Part shown: positions 34,006 to 41,936 of the stretch, piece after piece
How positions within the stretch are numbered: position 1 is the first letter of the stretch
Layout of the letters: the number at the start of each line of letters is the position of its first letter
Assembly (NCBI RefSeq): GCF_004342115.1
Contig: NZ_SMAC01000003.1
Coordinates: 45,990-109,989, forward strand
Direction: 5' to 3'
Length of the DNA: 64,000 nucleotides
Source of the DNA: Mannheimia haemolytica
GTDB taxonomy: Bacteria > Pseudomonadota > Gammaproteobacteria > Enterobacterales > Pasteurellaceae
Translations under genes and position numbers: made by a program
The notes under the pieces: model-generated
Databases searched by the model: none
What the model saw: only the letters and a program-made list of their open reading frames with translations
Told to the model about the DNA's origin: nothing

Positions 34006-34021
34006 TGTTAACTTTGTCACA
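34006..34021. promoter_or_regulatory. CRP-like site before dhaK
   Basis: TGTTA-N6-TCACA, one mismatch from the CRP consensus, 62 bases upstream of the dhaK start in the gap shared with trxB. Suggestive only. Confidence 0.4.
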
Positions 34022-34089
34022 AAATTGAAAAAAGTTGAGCGAAAACGAAAATAGAGTTGAACTGAAATTTAGGCTAAAATAAACATTAA

Positions 34090-35064
<975 letters not shown>

Positions 35065-35073
35065 GGATAGCCT

Positions 35074-35829
35074 ATGAAATTCACTGTAATTATTCCTGCT
35101 CGTTACGCTTCCAGCCGTTTGCCTCGTAAGCCGTTGTTGGATATTGCAGGCAAACCGATGATTCAACACGTTTGGGAAAAAGCTCAGCTTGCCGGTGCAA
35201 GCCGTGTGATTATTGCCACCGATCACCCTGAAATTGAAGCCCTCGCTCAATCTTTTGGGGCGGAAGTCTGTATGACTTCGGAAAAACACAATTCCGGCAC
35301 TGAGCGTTTGGCGGAAGTGATCGAAAAAATGCAGATTGCCGACAGCGAAATTATTGTGAATATTCAGGGTGATGAACCGCTGATTCCACCGGTAATTGTT
35401 ACTCAGGTAGCTCAAAATTTAGATGCTTATCAAGTCAATATGGCAACACTCGGTGTGAAATTAGCGACCCGAGAAGAGCTATTTAACCCAAATGCGGTGA
35501 AAGTGGTGGCAGACAAAAACGGAATGGCACTTTATTTTTCCCGAGCCAGCATTCCGTTTGCCAGAGACAGTTTTCCGGATTGTGATGACAGTTTTGTTGC
35601 CGCTCAAGGTTATTTACGCCATATCGGCATTTACGCTTACCGAGCCGGTTTTGTGAAACAATATGTGGCGTGGCAGCCGACACAATTAGAACAGCTTGAG
35701 TCCCTTGAGCAACTAAGAGCCTTATGGCACGGTGAAAAAATTCATATCGAACCGGCGAAAGAAGCCCCGCAAGTGGGGGTGGATACGCCGGAAGATTTGG
35801 AAAGAGTGCGAGCCATTTTAGCTCGTTAA
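35074..35829 (+). CDS. kdsB: CMP-Kdo synthetase KdsB
   Basis: Activates Kdo with CTP for lipid A inner-core synthesis. 251 residues. N-terminal nucleotide site [17 protein letters not shown], then [11 protein letters not shown] with a metal-binding Asp, and [21 protein letters not shown] precedes the ATG. Immediately after trxB. Confidence 0.97.
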   Translation: MKFTVIIPARYASSRLPRKPLLDIAGKPMIQHVWEKAQLAGASRVIIATDHPEIEALAQSFGAEVCMTSEKHNSGTERLAEVIEKMQIADSEIIVNIQGDEPLIPPVIVTQVAQNLDAYQVNMATLGVKLATREELFNPNAVKVVADKNGMALYFSRASIPFARDSFPDCDDSFVAAQGYLRHIGIYAYRAGFVKQYVAWQPTQLEQLESLEQLRALWHGEKIHIEPAKEAPQVGVDTPEDLERVRAILAR

Positions 35830-35836
35830 AGTGATT

Positions 35837-35883
35837 ACAAGCGGTCGAAGTTTGCTGTTTTTTTGCAAAATTGTACCGCTTGC
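35837..35883. repeat. Inverted DNA uptake signals between kdsB and yidB
   Basis: ACAAGCGGTC at 35837-35846 and TACCGCTTGC at about 35874-35883 form an inverted pair with a short spacer of T/A-rich sequence. Confidence 0.7.
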
Positions 35884-35895
35884 ATAGGAGAAATT

Positions 35896-36315
35896 ATGTT
35901 AGGAAATATTTTAGGTTCATTGGCTTCTTCAGTATTGAGTGGCAATAACCAATCAACTGCAACTCAATTAATTCAAAATTTACTCGCCTCACAAGGTGGG
36001 ATTGAAGGGCTGATTGCCAAATTCCAACAAGGCGGATTAGATGATGTGTTACGCACTTGGATCAGCAGCGATGAAGACAATGCACCTGTTTCGGGCGAAC
36101 AAATCAGTAATGTGTTCGGGCAAGAAAACATTCAAAATGTGGCTCAAGAAGCGGGTGTTGATGCTGCTGATGCGAGCGATTTATTAGCCCAGTTCTTGCC
36201 AAAAATCGTGGATACTTTAACCCCGAATGGTAATGTTGAAGACTTAAAAAACTTTGATGCAAATGACTTATTAGCTCAAGCGGCAAAAGGGATTTTGGGT
36301 AACTTGTTTAAATAA
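35896..36315 (+). CDS. yidB: YidB-like DUF937 protein
   Basis: Small acidic protein, 139 residues, with the DUF937 features of a Gly/Ser-rich N terminus (LGNILGSLASSVLSG), a central helical part (GGIEGLIAKFQQGGLDDVLRTWIS) and a C-terminal DLLAQFLPKIVDTLTPNG segment. Function unknown in any species I can name. Start ATG 35896 follows AGGAG with 5-base spacing; an upstream non-ATG extension runs through uptake-signal DNA and is excluded. Confidence 0.82.
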   Translation: MLGNILGSLASSVLSGNNQSTATQLIQNLLASQGGIEGLIAKFQQGGLDDVLRTWISSDEDNAPVSGEQISNVFGQENIQNVAQEAGVDAADASDLLAQFLPKIVDTLTPNGNVEDLKNFDANDLLAQAAKGILGNLFK

Positions 36316-36369
36316 TCGGTTATGCTGTTATTAAAGGCGAACCTAAGGGTTCGCCTTTCGTTTATTCAG

Positions 36370-37356
36370 TTAGACTAAACCCAGTACTTTTCGACCATTG
36401 ATACTGGCAATATTTGCCATTTCTTCTAGGTTAGTAAAACGACAGCCTGCTGATAAAAGGCTGAGTTCTTGCCACATATCGCCCTCGCAAAGCGGTACCA
36501 TATAATCACAGATATTATCTGTGCCGATAGCAACAGTAATGCCTTCAGGAATCAGCTCATCAGCAGGGGTTAAAGCGTTGTGGAACGGCTGTAAATCTTC
36601 TTTACGTCCGCTATCAATCCACGCCATCGGACAGGCAATGACCATCATTTGGCTATCACGCATTTTTTGGTAAAGCATTTTTCGATATTCTTTCGGGTGC
36701 GAGCCGATGGAAATCCCGTGAATGGCAACCACTCGCCCTTGCATACCATGCTCAATCGATTTATCACACAGTTGTTCGGTCTCTTTTTCTTTAGGTGAGT
36801 TAAATTGATCAACGTGGACGTGGAGCATTTTGCCGAGCGATTTGGCTTTATCCATTAAAATATCCATTGCCTCCAAGCCTTTGCCGTAATCGACTTCATC
36901 ACGATAGGGCAAGCCGCCGATAATATCCACCATTTCCGAGCCGATATCGAACCACTTTTTCGCATTAGGCTCAATCACGCCTTTCAACGTTTGGTTAGCA
37001 AATTTCAAGATGATGTCGTTTTTATATACTTCACGGGCTTTGTGAGCGGCAATAATGGCTCTGTCTTCACATACTTGGTCGATATCCACAAAAGTACCAA
37101 ATGCCGTTACCCCTTGTGAAATCATCAATTCAATCGCTTGGGAAAAGCGGCGGTAGTAATCTTCTACGCTTGAATTACGTTTTACCTCATCAACCAAATC
37201 CCATTTTTGCTGTAGATTCGCATTTTGGTAAACGGTGATTTTTTCAGGCGTCATCGTAAATGCACGATCTGCGTGGGCGTGTGCATTTACCCAACCGCCT
37301 TTTTTGATGATTTCATCACGAATATGTCCTTTTAGGGTACGAATCAATTGGCTCAT
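36370..37356 (-). CDS. Cytosine-deaminase-like metal-dependent amidohydrolase
   Basis: TIM-barrel amidohydrolase, 328 residues. Metal ligands are visible: HAHAD (His26, His28), HVHVDQ (about 200), AIHG (about 240) and GTDN (about 295). The HxDQ position has Gln where CodA has catalytic Glu, and the N- and C-terminal beta-sandwich flaps of CodA (about 427 residues) are absent. The substrate may be a pyrimidine or another cyclic amide, but is unknown. AAAAGGAAT precedes the ATG. The 200-base leader holds a PurR-type operator, a leader ORF and two terminators, supporting a nucleobase role. The protein has no signal peptide, so it is cytoplasmic. Confidence 0.78.
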   Translation of the reverse strand: MSQLIRTLKGHIRDEIIKKGGWVNAHAHADRAFTMTPEKITVYQNANLQQKWDLVDEVKRNSSVEDYYRRFSQAIELMISQGVTAFGTFVDIDQVCEDRAIIAAHKAREVYKNDIILKFANQTLKGVIEPNAKKWFDIGSEMVDIIGGLPYRDEVDYGKGLEAMDILMDKAKSLGKMLHVHVDQFNSPKEKETEQLCDKSIEHGMQGRVVAIHGISIGSHPKEYRKMLYQKMRDSQMMVIACPMAWIDSGRKEDLQPFHNALTPADELIPEGITVAIGTDNICDYMVPLCEGDMWQELSLLSAGCRFTNLEEMANIASINGRKVLGLV

Positions 37357-37416
37357 TTTTATTCCTTTTCTCTCTGTTAATGTGGCTCAACCGCTTGCGG
37401 TAATTGCAAGCGTGCG

Positions 37417-37442
37417 AAAAAAAATCGCTATAACAGCGATTT
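37417..37442 (-). terminator. Leader terminator 2 before the amidohydrolase
   Basis: On the minus strand AAATCGCT / AGCGATTT (8 bp, 5-base loop) is followed by eight T. It is a textbook intrinsic terminator about 60 bases before the amidohydrolase start. The leader ORF stop codon lies inside it. Confidence 0.88.
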
Positions 37443-37535
37443 TGAATGGTTTGAAATGAATAGAAAAACAGCTACGCCTCTAAAGTTGAAGCGTAGCTGT
37501 TGGGAATTTGATTTAACCGATGTTGTGCAATTCAT
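37428..37535 (-). CDS. Putative 35-residue leader peptide
   Basis: ATG at 37535 preceded by AAGGA with 7-base spacing; TAG at 37428. The product begins MNCTTSVKSN and ends SKSLL; it resembles no family I recognise. The frame runs through the whole of terminator 1 and ends within terminator 2, so translation of it would block both hairpins. That geometry, between a promoter and the amidohydrolase gene, is what supports it as a regulatory leader rather than a chance frame. Alternative: chance frame over a tandem terminator. Confidence 0.55.
   Translation of the reverse strand: MNCTTSVKSNSQQLRFNFRGVAVFLFISNHSKSLL
37463..37501 (-). terminator. Leader terminator 1 before the amidohydrolase
   Basis: On the minus strand AACAGCTACGC / GCGTAGCTGTT (11 bp, 13-base loop) is followed by TTTC, giving a terminator-like U run. 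It lies wholly inside the leader ORF. Confidence 0.8.
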
Positions 37536-37564
37536 TTCTAGTTCCTTGTTTGGACTAGGGCGGT

Positions 37565-37594
37565 AGTATACGGATTTTTAATACAAATAGCAAA
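37565..37594 (-). promoter_or_regulatory. Promoter of the amidohydrolase leader
   Basis: On the minus strand -10 TATACT (37570-37565) and -35 TTTGCT (37594-37589) with 18-base spacing. The -35 lies inside the PurR-like palindrome. Predicted transcript start is about 37558, giving a leader of about 200 bases. Confidence 0.6.
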
Positions 37595-37602
37595 CGTTTG
37601 CT
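37589..37602. promoter_or_regulatory. PurR-type operator
   Basis: AGCAAACGTTTGCT, a perfect 14-base palindrome, matches the core of the enteric PurR box (ACGCAAACGTTTGCGT). It overlaps the predicted -35 of the minus-strand promoter. In enterics PurR represses codBA, the cytosine deaminase operon, which matches the downstream gene. Confidence 0.75.
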
Positions 37603-37642
37603 TTGGTTGAAATCTGCCTGCAAACTTTTTACAATGAAGCCG

Positions 37643-37772
37643 TTCTCATTGGGGTGCAACAAGCGGTTGTTTTTGCGTAAAAATTTGCAAATTTTTGCCG
37701 AAATTTAACCGCTTGTGGCTGAGAAATACCCATAGAACCTGATCTGATTAATATCAGCGTAGGGATTTGAGA
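37643..37772 (+). ncRNA. TPP riboswitch (THI element)
   Basis: The conserved pieces appear in order: GGGGTGC (37651-37657), GCTGAGAAATACCC (37718-37731), GAACCTGATCTG (37735-37746), ATCAGCGTAGGGA (37753-37765). P1 pairs TCTCA with TGAGA. The region between GGGGTGC and CTGAGA, the variable P3 arm, is long (about 60 bases) and is made of an inverted pair of uptake signals (37659-37668 with 37707-37716). It controls thiB. Identity is firm. Confidence 0.97.
37659..37716. repeat. Inverted DNA uptake signals forming riboswitch P3
   Basis: ACAAGCGGTT at 37659-37668 and AACCGCTTGT at 37707-37716, perfect complements across 38 bases that contain a second hairpin-forming stretch (AAAAATTTGCAAATTTTT). 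Confidence 0.85.
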
Positions 37773-37793
37773 TAGCAACTTGCCTTTCTTAAA

Positions 37794-37820
37794 TCCTTCT
37801 ATTCATTTAATTTAGAAGGA
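37794..37820 (+). promoter_or_regulatory. Ribosome-binding-site hairpin before thiB
   Basis: TCCTTCTA (37794-37801) pairs perfectly with TAGAAGGA (37813-37820), which holds the thiB Shine-Dalgarno. An upstream AGGGATTT (37761-37768, the riboswitch 3' end) can instead pair with AAATCCTT, freeing the site. This predicts translational control. Confidence 0.7.
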
Positions 37821-37826
37821 ATTGTT

Positions 37827-38780
37827 ATGAAATTTATCCTCTCTTCACTTGCGTTATTAAGTGCAAGTGTTTATGCCAATCAACCGACCTTAACCGTTTA
37901 CACTTACAGCTCGTTTGCTTCGGAATATGGACCTGCTCCTAAATTAGAGCAGAATTTTGAGAAAGAGTGTGGCTGTGATGTCAAATTTGTTCCGCTTGAC
38001 GATAGCGTAACGATGTTCAACCGCTTGCGTTTGGAGGGAGCAAAAACCAAAGCTGATGTGGTGGTCGGTATTGATAATTTCCTGCAACCTGAAGCCGAAA
38101 AAAGCGGCTTGTTTGCCGAGTTTGAAGCAAAGACCAAATTAGAAACCCAACAGAAAATTTTCTTCCCTTATGACACGGGTTCTTATGCTTTTATTTACGA
38201 TAAAGAGAAGCTGAAAAATCCACCAAAAAGTTTAAAAGAGTTGGTGGAACGCCAAGATTTAAAAGTGATTTACCAAGACCCACGTACCAGCAGCGTTGGG
38301 CGGGGCTTCTTAATGTGGGTAAATCAAGTGTATGGTGATGAAGCTCCAACTGCTTGGAAAACATTGGCAAAACATACGGTAACGGTAGGCAAAGGTTGGT
38401 CTGAAACTTATGGAGCGTTCTTAAAAGGCGAGTCGGATTTGGTACTAAGCTATACTACATCGCCTTTATATCATAAGTGGCACGAAAACACCGATAAATA
38501 TGTGGCTGCTCCGTTTGAGGAAGGGCATTTGGTGCAAGTAGAAAATGCGGCTATTGTCAAAAGCAGCCAACAAAAAGCATTGGCAAATCAATTTCTTGAA
38601 TTTTTGCACAAACCGGAATCGCAACATATTATTTCTTACCACAACGTAATGAATCCGGTTTTAACCGACGGTGTTGATCCGGCTTTTGCGGCAATGCCAA
38701 CCTATAAAACCAGTGAATTTACGCCACCGACTACTGAAACTATCCAAAAATGGTTAGCCGATTGGTCAAAGAGCTGGTAA
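37827..38780 (+). CDS. thiB: Thiamine-binding periplasmic protein ThiB
   Basis: Substrate-binding protein of the thiamine/TPP ABC importer. 317 residues with a signal peptide ending SVYA at about 17. Family landmarks: LTVYTYSSFASEYGPAP, KADVVVGIDNFL, DPRTSSVGRGFLMWV and LVLSYTTSPLYH. AGAAGGA precedes the ATG by 6 bases. A TPP riboswitch controls it, confirming its ligand. The usual partners thiP and thiQ do not follow; a terminator and dksA come next, so the permease and ATPase must lie elsewhere or be absent. Confidence 0.95.
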   Translation: MKFILSSLALLSASVYANQPTLTVYTYSSFASEYGPAPKLEQNFEKECGCDVKFVPLDDSVTMFNRLRLEGAKTKADVVVGIDNFLQPEAEKSGLFAEFEAKTKLETQQKIFFPYDTGSYAFIYDKEKLKNPPKSLKELVERQDLKVIYQDPRTSSVGRGFLMWVNQVYGDEAPTAWKTLAKHTVTVGKGWSETYGAFLKGESDLVLSYTTSPLYHKWHENTDKYVAAPFEEGHLVQVENAAIVKSSQQKALANQFLEFLHKPESQHIISYHNVMNPVLTDGVDPAFAAMPTYKTSEFTPPTTETIQKWLADWSKSW

Positions 38781-38792
38781 AAAGTGTTTGAA

Positions 38793-38825
38793 AAATAGCC
38801 GAATGGATGTTCGGCTATTTTTTTG
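38793..38825 (+). terminator. thiB terminator
   Basis: AAATAGCCGA / TCGGCTATTT 10-bp stem, 8-base loop, followed by T residues. It ends the transcript after thiB alone. Confidence 0.92.
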
Positions 38826-39029
38826 TGCAATCAAATCAATTTGAATGCAAAATTTTTGCAAATTCATTTGATTAATGAGTCGTTTTTGTGTTATTTATAG
38901 CCGCCATTATTTAAAACCCGAAGATGTTGATTTTTTCGTATAGTGCGGTTACAAGGAAGTTAGTCTGTATTCGGGCAATAATTTTAACAATAAAACTTCC
39001 AATAAACAGGGAACAAGGAGTAAATATCT

Positions 39030-39476
39030 ATGACTCAAGCGGCTAAAACCTCACTCGGTTTATTAGCATTAGCAGGCGTTGAGCCTTATGAGCTTAAAAA
39101 AGACGAAGAATATATGAATGAAGCCCAACGTGAGCATTTCACTAAAATTCTGAAAGCATGGCATAGCCAAATTATGGAAGAAGCTGAGCGTACAAAAAGC
39201 CAACTTCAAGAAGATATGACTAATTTTGCTGATCCAAATGACCGTGCAAGCCAAGAAGAAGAATTTAGCTTAGAACTACGTAATCGAGATCGTGAGCGTA
39301 AGTTACTGAAAAAGATTGAGCAAACATTATACAAAATTCAAGAAGATGACTACGGTTTTTGCGAAACTTGTGGTGTAGAAATTGGGATTAAACGTTTAGA
39401 AGCACGCCCAACAGCTGATTTATGTATTGACTGTAAAACTTTAGCTGAAATTCGAGAAAAGCAGCTAGGCTTATAA
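39030..39476 (+). CDS. dksA: RNA polymerase-binding factor DksA
   Basis: Works with ppGpp to reset transcription, repressing rRNA promoters and activating amino-acid ones. 148 residues (151 in enterics). Coiled-coil at about 35-105, with a tip ending in [13 protein letters not shown] where the catalytic Asp-x-x-Asp acidic tip residues are visible, then a four-cysteine zinc finger ([15 protein letters not shown] ... CIDC). AAGGAGTAAAT precedes the ATG. Followed by pcnB. Confidence 0.97.
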   Translation: MTQAAKTSLGLLALAGVEPYELKKDEEYMNEAQREHFTKILKAWHSQIMEEAERTKSQLQEDMTNFADPNDRASQEEEFSLELRNRDRERKLLKKIEQTLYKIQEDDYGFCETCGVEIGIKRLEARPTADLCIDCKTLAEIREKQLGL

Positions 39477-39490
39477 TCAACTTTACAGGG

Positions 39491-39513
39491 TGCCTCTTTT
39501 TTAAGAGGCATTT
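39491..39513 (+). terminator. Weak terminator between dksA and pcnB
   Basis: TGCCTCTT / AAGAGGCA 8-bp stem with TTTT loop and a short T run. It lies 19 bases before the pcnB start, so it may trim rather than stop the dksA-pcnB transcript. Confidence 0.55.
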
Positions 39514-39531
39514 ACTATTTAGAGGTGTATT

Positions 39532-41052
39532 ATTTTTAATTATATTAAATCATTATTTTCCAAGCCTAAAAAGTCGGCTCAGAAAAATGAAAAGGTAGAG
39601 AGTGAAAAAAGAGCGGAAAGAGAACCCAAAACTTCCCGTTCTAAACGCCCAGCCCCGAACTTAACGGACCAAAAGACTTATAGAGGTGGGAAAAAACAAC
39701 AAGATAATCCTCCCTCCCATTTGTTACACAAGAAATTTGCGGTGAATGCCAGCCAATATAGAATTAGCCCGAAGGATTTTCCTAAAAATGCGATTTCGAT
39801 TGTCGATAAATTGCAGATTGCCGGTTATGAAGCTTATATTGTGGGTGGCTGTATTCGAGATCTACTCTTGGAGAAAAAGCCTAAAGATTTCGATATTGCG
39901 ACCAATGCGCGCCCTGAAGAAATTCAGCGTATTTTCGGCAGACAATGTCGTCTGATTGGTCGCCGTTTCCGCTTGGCACATATTGTTTACGGGCGTGAAA
40001 TTTTTGAAGTAGCGACTTTCCGTGCCGGGCACGAATCTCATCGCAATGACAAAATTTCTAAAGTCAGCGATGAAGGAATGCTCCTACGTGATAACGTTTA
40101 CGGCACACTCCGAGATGATGCCGAACGCCGTGATTTCACCGTAAACGCCTTATATTACGATATAAAACGCAATCTTATTTTTGATTTCTTCAACGGCATT
40201 GAAGACTTACGAGCGGGTAAACTTTCGCTAATTGGTGAGCCAGCCATTCGTTACCAAGAAGATCCGGTGCGTATGTTGCGAGCCGTTCGCTTTATGGCGA
40301 AGTTGGATATGTTTTTGGATAAAGCCACTGCCTCCCCAATTCGGGATATGGCTGCACTGTTAACCAACATTCCGGCAGCCCGTTTATTTGATGAGTCACT
40401 CAAATTATTACAAACCGGTGCAGGGCTGAAAACCTATCAACTTTTGCGTGAATATGAACTATGGCAATTCTTGTTTCCGGTATTGCCGGCATTTTTTACT
40501 GTCAAAGGCGATTCCTATGCCGAAAGAATGATTACCAAAGCGTTAAATTCAACTGATGAGCGAATTGCCGATAAATTACCGGTCAATCCTGCTTTTTTAT
40601 TTGCTGCACTACTTTGGTATCCGTTACGGGAGAAAATGGAACAGCTTAAAAATGAAGGTGGCTTCAACAGCCACGATGCAATGATGTTGGCGGCAAATGA
40701 TGTGTTGGCAGAAAGTTGTAAGGCGATTGCGTTACACCGCAGACACACTTCGGTTATTCGAGATATTTGGGCATTGCAATTCCAACTGATGAAACGAACC
40801 GGCAACCGACTGCAACAAACCCTAGAACATATCAAATTCCGTGCAGGGTTTGACTTATTAGTAATGCGGGCGGAAATTGAAGGTGGCGATTTGGTCGAAC
40901 TTTCCGCTTGGTGGCACGAATACCAATTTAGCAATGACGGTCAGCGTACTGAATTGCTAAAATCGGTTCGCCAGTCAGGCAGTGTGCCTAGCGAGAAAAA
41001 GAAAACACGTCGCCGTAGAACCTTTAAGAAAAAATCGAAAGTAAATGGATAA
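39532..41052 (+). CDS. pcnB: Poly(A) polymerase I (PcnB), apparent AUU start
   Basis: Adds 3' poly(A) tails that speed RNA decay. The nucleotidyltransferase domain is clear (GGCIRDLLL, then DFDIAT with catalytic Asps, and RRFRLAHIVYG); the C-terminal tail is very basic (KKKTRRRRTFKKKSK). No ATG exists between the in-frame stop at 39520 and residue-like sequence upstream of the domain. ATT at 39532 has AGAGGTG at 39521-39527 with 6-base spacing, and starts FNYIKSLFSKPKKS, similar to the enteric protein start, and enteric pcnB is known to begin with AUU. From there 506 residues. A later TTG (39721) would lose a conserved-looking basic N terminus. Confidence 0.88.
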   Translation: MFNYIKSLFSKPKKSAQKNEKVESEKRAEREPKTSRSKRPAPNLTDQKTYRGGKKQQDNPPSHLLHKKFAVNASQYRISPKDFPKNAISIVDKLQIAGYEAYIVGGCIRDLLLEKKPKDFDIATNARPEEIQRIFGRQCRLIGRRFRLAHIVYGREIFEVATFRAGHESHRNDKISKVSDEGMLLRDNVYGTLRDDAERRDFTVNALYYDIKRNLIFDFFNGIEDLRAGKLSLIGEPAIRYQEDPVRMLRAVRFMAKLDMFLDKATASPIRDMAALLTNIPAARLFDESLKLLQTGAGLKTYQLLREYELWQFLFPVLPAFFTVKGDSYAERMITKALNSTDERIADKLPVNPAFLFAALLWYPLREKMEQLKNEGGFNSHDAMMLAANDVLAESCKAIALHRRHTSVIRDIWALQFQLMKRTGNRLQQTLEHIKFRAGFDLLVMRAEIEGGDLVELSAWWHEYQFSNDGQRTELLKSVRQSGSVPSEKKKTRRRRTFKKKSKVNG

Positions 41053-41060
41053 TTAATATA

Positions 41061-41230
41061 TTTCCCTCTCCTCTTGTGGGAGAGGGAGCGATTTTTCTTC
41101 GTTCAGAAGAAAAATCAGGGAGAGGGGAAATGTGTAAAAAATTTAATAAAAGTTACCGCTTGTCCCCTCTCTCTACTTATTTCGCTGAACGCTCATAAGC
41201 GGTCTCTCTCCCACAAGGGGAGAGAGTTTA
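41061..41230. repeat. Palindromic GA/CT-rich intergenic repeat
   Basis: Between pcnB and folK lie two related palindromic units. The first has arms TTTCCCTCTCC / GGGAGAGGGGAAA around an inner perfect stem GATTTTTCTTC / GAAGAAAAATC (41090-41116). The second ends CTCTCTCCCACAAGGGGAGAG (about 41204-41224), an inverted near-copy of TCTTGTGGGAGAGG in the first. Two uptake-signal-like cores lie between them. It looks like a small dispersed repeat of the genome; no coding. Confidence 0.7.
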
Positions 41231-41254
41231 TTGTTATATTTGTAAGTATATTTT

Positions 41255-41728
41255 ATGCAAACCGTCTATATCGCCTTAGGATCAAACCTTGAGAATCCGC
41301 TTGAGCAGCTTAAACAAGCGGTCGAAAAATTAAAAAAATTGGCAAATGAGTTTGAAATCAGCCCGTTCTACGGCTCAAAGCCTGTCGGACCGCAAGATCA
41401 GCCTGATTATGTCAATGCGGTAGCAAAATTTAGTACCGACCTATCGCCCACTGCATTGCTGGATAAATTGCAAAGCATTGAAAATGAGCAGGGAAGAGTG
41501 CGTGTACGCCGTTGGGGGGAGAGAACTTTAGATCTGGATATTATTTTGTACGGCAATCAGCAAATTCAAACCGAGCGTTTGAACGTGCCGCATATCGAGA
41601 TGAAAAATCGGGAATTTGTGATTGTGCCGATGTTTGATTTAACGCCTGATTTAGTACTACCGACAGGGGAAAAATTAGCCGATATTTATGCACAATTTAA
41701 AGATCATCAAATGATTATCTTCAGCTAA
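41255..41728 (+). CDS. folK: HPPK pyrophosphokinase FolK
   Basis: Transfers pyrophosphate to 6-hydroxymethyl-dihydropterin in folate synthesis. 157 residues. Motifs ALGSNLENPL, YGSKPVGPQDQPDYVNAV and RRWGERTLDLDIILYG (Mg-binding Asps) are typical. Follows pcnB after the repeat. Its stop overlaps the stop of convergent ynbE by 3 bases, an unusually tight convergent pair. Confidence 0.95.
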   Translation: MQTVYIALGSNLENPLEQLKQAVEKLKKLANEFEISPFYGSKPVGPQDQPDYVNAVAKFSTDLSPTALLDKLQSIENEQGRVRVRRWGERTLDLDIILYGNQQIQTERLNVPHIEMKNREFVIVPMFDLTPDLVLPTGEKLADIYAQFKDHQMIIFS

Positions 41729-41919
41729 TTTTTCGTTTTGTTCTCACTTTTGGTGATCACCGCTCGGGATTTCTCGTCCATCTTCACATCAATGCGGTGA
41801 TCAACGACCACATTCATATTAATCGTAATGCCTTCACTTGGCGTTTCAAGCTGTACTTTCGGCGTACAAGCGGTCAAATTCAGTAAAAATATTGCAAAAT
41901 AAAATGTGGCCGGTTTCAT
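41725..41919 (-). CDS. ynbE: YnbE-family lipoprotein
   Basis: Small outer-membrane lipoprotein, 64 residues from ATG 41919 (GGAAT upstream), with signal KPATFYFAIFLLNLTAC and lipobox Cys. The mature part has the family motif SEGITINMNVVVDHRI. In enterics YnbE pairs with YdbH in lipid transport between the membranes, and it follows ydbH here. An upstream ATG at 41940 overlaps the ydbH stop (ATGA) and is possible, but the later start gives a cleaner signal peptide. Confidence 0.8.
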   Translation of the reverse strand: MKPATFYFAIFLLNLTACTPKVQLETPSEGITINMNVVVDHRIDVKMDEKSRAVITKSENKTKN

Positions 41920-41936
41920 ATTTATTCCATTCTTTA

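Noticed and set aside
37463..37501. Plus-strand terminator in the thiB leader
   Set aside because: The T run follows the hairpin only on the minus strand; on the plus strand it is followed by GGGAATT.
41053..41254. A CRISPR array
   Set aside because: Repeats are palindromic and irregular, with no uniform spacers and no cas genes near.
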